A stretch of DNA of 9,913 bases from Candidatus Poribacteria bacterium (GTDB lineage Bacteria; Abyssobacteria; SURF-5). Shown piece after piece: positions 7,451 to 9,913 of the stretch. The translations under genes and the position numbers were made by a program. The notes beneath the pieces are model-generated. The model worked only from the letters and a program-made list of their open reading frames with translations, was not told the DNA's origin and searched no databases. Position 1 is the first letter of the stretch. The number at the start of each line of letters is the position of its first letter. The stretch covers positions 1 to 9,913 of the forward strand of contig JACRIR010000177.1 of assembly GCA_016215705.1 (NCBI GenBank), written 5' to 3'.

Positions 7451-7479
7451 ATTTATCATATTCGCCGGCTCTTTCGCAA
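7451..7479 (-). promoter_or_regulatory. Candidate sigma70-type promoter for leuS
   Basis: On the minus strand TTGCGA (7474-7479) is followed after 17 bases by ATAAAT (7451-7456), in an otherwise non-coding 137-base gap. An overlapping TATGAT (7455-7460) is an alternative -10 but with a spacer of only 13. It would leave a leader of roughly 55-60 bases before the leuS ATG. I see no T-box-like structure in so short a leader. Confidence 0.4.
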
Positions 7480-7525
7480 GAAAATTCAGAAAAGAATCGG
7501 AGCGCGAGTTCACGGTTCGTATTCC

Positions 7526-8161
7526 TTAAATCCATTTCAGCAGCGCGCCGAACACGACTAGGCACACAACGTCCAATCCAAGTAAGGTCACAACCGTAAC
7601 GATTTTCCTTCTAACGGTTTTCATATCATAAACCCAGATGGAGCTTGAAACCAACGGCAGATAGGCGACGAGAAAGATGAGCCATGGCGCACGCGCATTC
7701 CACCAGGAATAGTCCCATGTGAGCGCGTTTACCGAGTTGAGAAGTATCTCGATGAAAACGCAGATGATCGCGTAGACAACCGCGAAGAAGGGTCGATTCG
7801 GGACCCCCAGCACTTTCAAGCTCTTGTCCGGCGGCAGCATTTTGGCGAACACGATGCCGAGGATGGCGAAATTCAAACAGATTTCGATGTTCAGGCCGAT
7901 GAGAGGCAGGTACGCCGTTTTGCCCGGCGCGCCCCACAATGGGGTGTAATTGGTGAAATGGAATACGAAAGAGTTTAAGATTTCGAAGAACCAATCCGTC
8001 GTCCAGAGCATCAGACCCGCGAACACGAGATTCCAGTTCCTGCGTTCGATCTCACAGGCATAGACATACATCACCAGCACAAAAATCGGTATCACATACC
8101 ACTGAAACTGACTGCCGTCTCTGAGAATGCTCAAAGCTCGCTGCGCTGAAGGGGTGGGCAT
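7526..8161 (-). CDS. Unidentified integral membrane protein, six predicted membrane segments
   Basis: I do not recognise this 211-residue protein. It shows six hydrophobic stretches likely to cross the inner membrane: about 21-37, 44-66, 85-107, 124-144, 158-177 and 187-209. Loops are short and rich in Trp and aromatic residues (WTTDWFFE at 53-60, WDYSWWNARAPW at 149-160). Acidic residues lie within segments 2, 3 and 4 (Asp56, Glu60, Glu93, Glu138), which could mark a ligand or ion site. A positively charged KTVRRK before the last segment suggests that loop is cytoplasmic. The ATG at 8161 follows AGAGGAG with 7 bases between, a good Shine-Dalgarno. There is no signal peptide. It heads the minus-strand series, 137 bases before leuS, but no sequence link to leucine charging is seen. 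No enzyme motif was found and no function is proposed. Confidence 0.85.
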   Translation of the reverse strand: MPTPSAQRALSILRDGSQFQWYVIPIFVLVMYVYACEIERRNWNLVFAGLMLWTTDWFFEILNSFVFHFTNYTPLWGAPGKTAYLPLIGLNIEICLNFAILGIVFAKMLPPDKSLKVLGVPNRPFFAVVYAIICVFIEILLNSVNALTWDYSWWNARAPWLIFLVAYLPLVSSSIWVYDMKTVRRKIVTVVTLLGLDVVCLVVFGALLKWI

Positions 8162-8326
8162 GATGACTCTCCTCTCTTCTTGTCTCCGCGAAGCCTGTCC
8201 TCGACTCCGATCGAGGAGCGCGAATCCGTTATTTCAGTTCCTATGACTCCGTTGAGGGGCAATGGTGTCGGCACCCGGGCCTAACGGGAGGCGAACGTCG
8301 CCAGTGTGCATTCTTGCAGTTTGAAT

Positions 8327-8336
8327 GCAAATTTGC
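8327..8336. promoter_or_regulatory. 10-bp perfect palindrome, possible operator
   Basis: GCAAATTTGC lies in the divergent region, about 165 bases upstream of the minus-strand ATG and 115 bases upstream of the plus-strand -35 box. It overlaps two mutually exclusive hairpins (8308-8313 with 8323-8328; 8313-8318 with 8334-8339). Its role as an operator is inferred only from symmetry and position. Confidence 0.25.
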
Positions 8337-8452
8337 AAGAAGAAAAGAAAAAGAGGGATCACGAATAGCATCAAGAGCGAATGATACGAACAGGGAAGAA
8401 GAGAGATGGAACCGCCGATGGACGCGGATGTTCCGCAATTCTGCAGGTCTCT

Positions 8453-8481
8453 TTGACTTTTGGAGTATGCCGATGTAGTAT
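8453..8481 (+). promoter_or_regulatory. Sigma70-type promoter for the conserved hypothetical gene
   Basis: TTGACT (8453-8458) is followed after exactly 17 bases by TAGTAT (8476-8481). Both boxes are one or two bases from consensus. Transcription would begin near 8488, leaving a leader of about 60 bases before the ATG at 8548. Confidence 0.55.
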
Positions 8482-8547
8482 TCTGGCAAGAACGATCAAG
8501 GCGCAGCACCGTTTGAGAAGATACTGAAAATGAGGGGACCTACTGCC

Positions 8548-9132
8548 ATGCCCGTAACCTACAGGAACAGATACGGCAAGACCTATTTCCTTCATGGGGG
8601 CAAGACCAAGACCGGCAAGGATAAGTATTACTTCTCTTTGAAGGAACAAGGCGCTCTTGCGGACGGGATACCTGACGGATACGAGGTATATGAGAATCCC
8701 CATGCGCAGGTGTTTCTGCGGAAAAGGCTGGTGACGCTGCTGAAGGAGGTCGAAATAGAGACACTTGACAGCAGCATAAAGGAATGCGCATCACTGAAAC
8801 CATATCAGTACAAGATTGATTACAATAAGGACACTATGACAGTGTACTTACTCGATGACGATTTCGACAAAGTGGTTCAGACAATCAATCCGCACTACAA
8901 ATACGATGAGAAGAAAAAGATAGACTGGGCCAAAAGGTACGGCGTTTATACTGCGATGATGCGATTCCGTCTCGTTGACGAAAAAGATCGCGTATTTGAA
9001 GCTGAGCGATATTGCTTCCTCGGAAGCATAGATGAGTGGATATCCATCGGCGCTCCCGGCAAATTGAAGCCGCTCGCAAGAAAATATGTCCGCCACCTGG
9101 GCAAGGATTCCTTTTACCAGATCGATCTATAG
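8548..9132 (+). CDS. Conserved hypothetical protein (MPVTYRNRYGKTYFL-type)
   Basis: The product is 194 residues from ATG 8548, or 200 from the upstream in-frame ATG 8530. I prefer 8548 because GAGGGG (8532-8537) precedes it, although the 10-base spacing is long, and because the family-like sequence begins at MPVTYRNRYG. The N-terminal 60 residues, with YRNRYGKTYFLH, KTKTGKDKYYF and IPDGYEVYENP, resemble an uncharacterised family of soluble proteins found sporadically in bacteria; I know no function or domain name for it. The C-terminal part (about 125-190) is likely alpha/beta and aromatic, with WAKRYGVYTAMMRFRL, RYCFLGSIDEWI and KYVRHLG. No signal peptide, membrane segment, DNA-binding motif or catalytic signature is seen. 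G+C is lower than in its neighbours (24 of 60 at 8821-8880), which fits acquisition by transfer. It is alone on this strand, with its own promoter. Confidence 0.88.
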   Translation: MPVTYRNRYGKTYFLHGGKTKTGKDKYYFSLKEQGALADGIPDGYEVYENPHAQVFLRKRLVTLLKEVEIETLDSSIKECASLKPYQYKIDYNKDTMTVYLLDDDFDKVVQTINPHYKYDEKKKIDWAKRYGVYTAMMRFRLVDEKDRVFEAERYCFLGSIDEWISIGAPGKLKPLARKYVRHLGKDSFYQIDL

Positions 9133-9160
9133 GAGCGATACAGAGGGAATGCTGGAGGCT

Positions 9161-9297
9161 GCGACTGTATGAGTCGCATGAGCTTTGATGCCAGATCAAA
9201 GATTTGGCCGTCGCCTGGAGGGACGTGTTAAGTGCCCCCTTGGTCGAAGTTGGGGAACTTCTCTTTCAGCCGCCCGACAGCGGAGCGTAAGCTGAAA
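9161..9297. other. Cluster of four potential hairpins, possible structured RNA
   Basis: Downstream of the hypothetical gene lie four stem-loops in a row. GCGACT (9161-9166) pairs with AGTCGC (9172-9177), and CTTTGAT (9183-9189) with ATCAAAG (9195-9201). AAGT-CCCC (9230-9233, 9235-9238) pairs with GGGG-ACTT (9252-9255, 9257-9260) around one mismatch. TTTCAGC (9264-9270) pairs with GCTGAAA (9291-9297), with CGC/GCG nested inside. No T tract follows, so it is not a plain terminator. It matches no RNA family I recognise; a decayed repeat or chance pairing is possible. Confidence 0.3.
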
Positions 9298-9499
9298 CGC
9301 GACCCTCTTGGCTAGCTCCCTTTCCCTTCACGTTCGGGATTGATAGATATTACAAAGTCAAACCCAGCATTACTCGTGTCCAAGATAACAGAAAGGAATC
9401 CTCGAAAGAGCCAGTCACTACTGAGCAACACTGACATGCATGAACCAGGAAACCTCTTTCTCATAAACAGCAAAGGCGAAACAACTTGCACAAATTATC

Positions 9500-9589
9500 A
9501 ACCGCAGAGTACGCTGAGGACACTGATGGCATTGGTTTCTCTTTGTTTTCCTCTGCGCCCCTCCGCGTCCTCTGCGGTTCAGCTTTTTT
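9500..9589. repeat. 80-base imperfect inverted repeat followed by a T tract
   Basis: Bases 9500-9519 pair with 9560-9579 at 18 of 20 positions; the outer 10 bp (AACCGCAGAG / CTCTGCGGTT) are perfect. The motif 'CCGCAGAG...CGC.GAGG' is a familiar intergenic repeat of environmental bacterial genomes, best seen as a small non-coding element. TTTTTT at 9584-9589 follows after a few bases, so the plus-strand RNA could form a long hairpin plus U tract and end transcription. Whether it does is inference; it lies 370 bases after the last plus-strand gene. Confidence 0.65.
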
Positions 9590-9913
9590 GTTTCGGACAG
9601 CAGTGACCCAGCATATCACATCACCCTTGAATCTCCAAAATCCTTAACGCGCTCAGACGCCACAGGTACACCATATCCGCGCAAATCCCACCAGCGGGGT
9701 ATAGGGGGACACACGACCAGAGAAATTGAACACTCTCTCGCTCCAGCCCCACATTTTTGCGGGAAAAAGAAATTTGGAGGAATCACTCCCCTCAAGATGC
9801 CTCTCCCTTTCTTCCAGTTGGAGTCTCTTTGGGCGGGTGCGTCATGGGAGTGGCCCAACCACGACGGGTCAACGCGAAGCGTAGAGTTGAAAACGAACTC
9901 TTGAGTCGCCGAG
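9590..9913. other. Non-coding stretch to the right edge
   Basis: I see no supported gene here. A minus-strand open frame (9616-9858) has no Shine-Dalgarno I can identify, odd composition and no recognisable motif. AGGGGGACACACGA near 9703-9716 shares the GGGGACAC core of the element at 2130-2200 but not its symmetry. Near the right edge GAGTT and AACTC (about 9884-9901) could form a small hairpin. The stretch looks like decayed or repeat-derived DNA. Confidence 0.4.

Larger units (their letters stand above)
8162..8547. other. Divergent intergenic region with several dyads
   Basis: No convincing gene lies here. TCCTCGA (8198-8204) and TCGAGGA (8211-8217) form a 7-bp stem around 6 bases, upstream of the membrane-protein gene. 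GCAAATTTGC (8327-8336) is a perfect 10-bp palindrome inside a larger hairpin (8313-8339). An A/G-rich stretch follows at 8337-8360. A promoter for the plus-strand gene lies at 8453-8481. I found no clear promoter for the minus-strand gene. Around 8409-8430, AACCGCCGATGGACGCGGATG resembles a fragment of a widespread intergenic repeat, but only one arm is evident. Confidence 0.5.

Noticed and set aside
6597-7451. 284-residue plus-strand open frame
   Set aside because: It is antisense to the first third of leuS and has no recognisable protein features.
8409-8430. Fragment resembling the AACCGC...GATGGACGCGGATG intergenic repeat
   Set aside because: Only one arm is visible and no inverted partner was found, so it is not called as a separate repeat.
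8234-8509. Minus-strand small open frames in the divergent region
   Set aside because: They have low complexity, no ribosome binding site that I can identify, and overlap the promoter of the plus-strand gene.
9340-9606. 88-residue plus-strand open frame
   Set aside because: It runs through the inverted-repeat element at 9500-9579, so its C-terminus is repeat DNA; no ribosome binding site or family resemblance was seen.
9616-9858. 80-residue minus-strand open frame
   Set aside because: Its composition is irregular, no start signal was found, and no domain is recognised. It is described as non-coding instead.

Overview
The window looks like part of a chromosome from an uncultivated Gram-negative bacterium. 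Most genes run at about 55% G+C (33 of 60 bases at 7021-7080). They include a bacterial-type leucyl-tRNA synthetase, a periplasmic or envelope lytic transglycosylase and two proteins with lipobox-like signal peptides. The DNA between and inside genes is peppered with palindromic repeats of kinds common in environmental genomes. I cannot fix the phylum; a deltaproteobacterial or candidate-phylum lineage is only a guess.

Layout, left to right. Bases 1-194 (minus) hold the first 64 codons of a lipoprotein that resembles the start of an ABC-transporter solute-binding protein; it runs off the left edge. Bases 305-2257 (minus) encode a secreted fusion protein: an N-terminal region resembling the zinc-dependent phospholipase C / S1-P1 nuclease fold, a short DUF4124-like segment, an SLT lytic transglycosylase domain and a small C-terminal beta-rich tail. 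Bases 2311-4785 (minus) encode an exported protein with two YVTN-type beta-propellers joined by a charged linker. Bases 4920-7388 (minus) are leuS. Bases 7526-8161 (minus) encode an unidentified protein with six predicted membrane segments. A 386-base divergent intergenic region (8162-8547) follows, then a plus-strand conserved hypothetical protein (8548-9132) with a good sigma70-type promoter and lower G+C. The last 780 bases (9133-9913) have no convincing gene; they hold a run of potential hairpins and an 80-base imperfect inverted repeat followed by a T tract.

The five minus-strand genes point the same way with gaps of 53-137 bases, so they could be partly co-transcribed, but a candidate promoter sits just before leuS and a paired palindromic repeat separates leuS from the propeller gene. 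The three genes downstream of leuS (propeller, transglycosylase fusion, solute-binding lipoprotein) all encode exported products and may form an envelope-related group; a joint function is inference only.

The most notable features are palindromic elements inside reading frames: one near the 5' end of the transglycosylase gene (2130-2200) and one in the linker of the propeller protein (3457-3476). Next is the unusual fusion of a phospholipase/nuclease-like N-terminus, apparently missing some metal ligands, to a lytic transglycosylase. I found no CRISPR array, tRNA, rRNA, transposase, or recognisable defence system.
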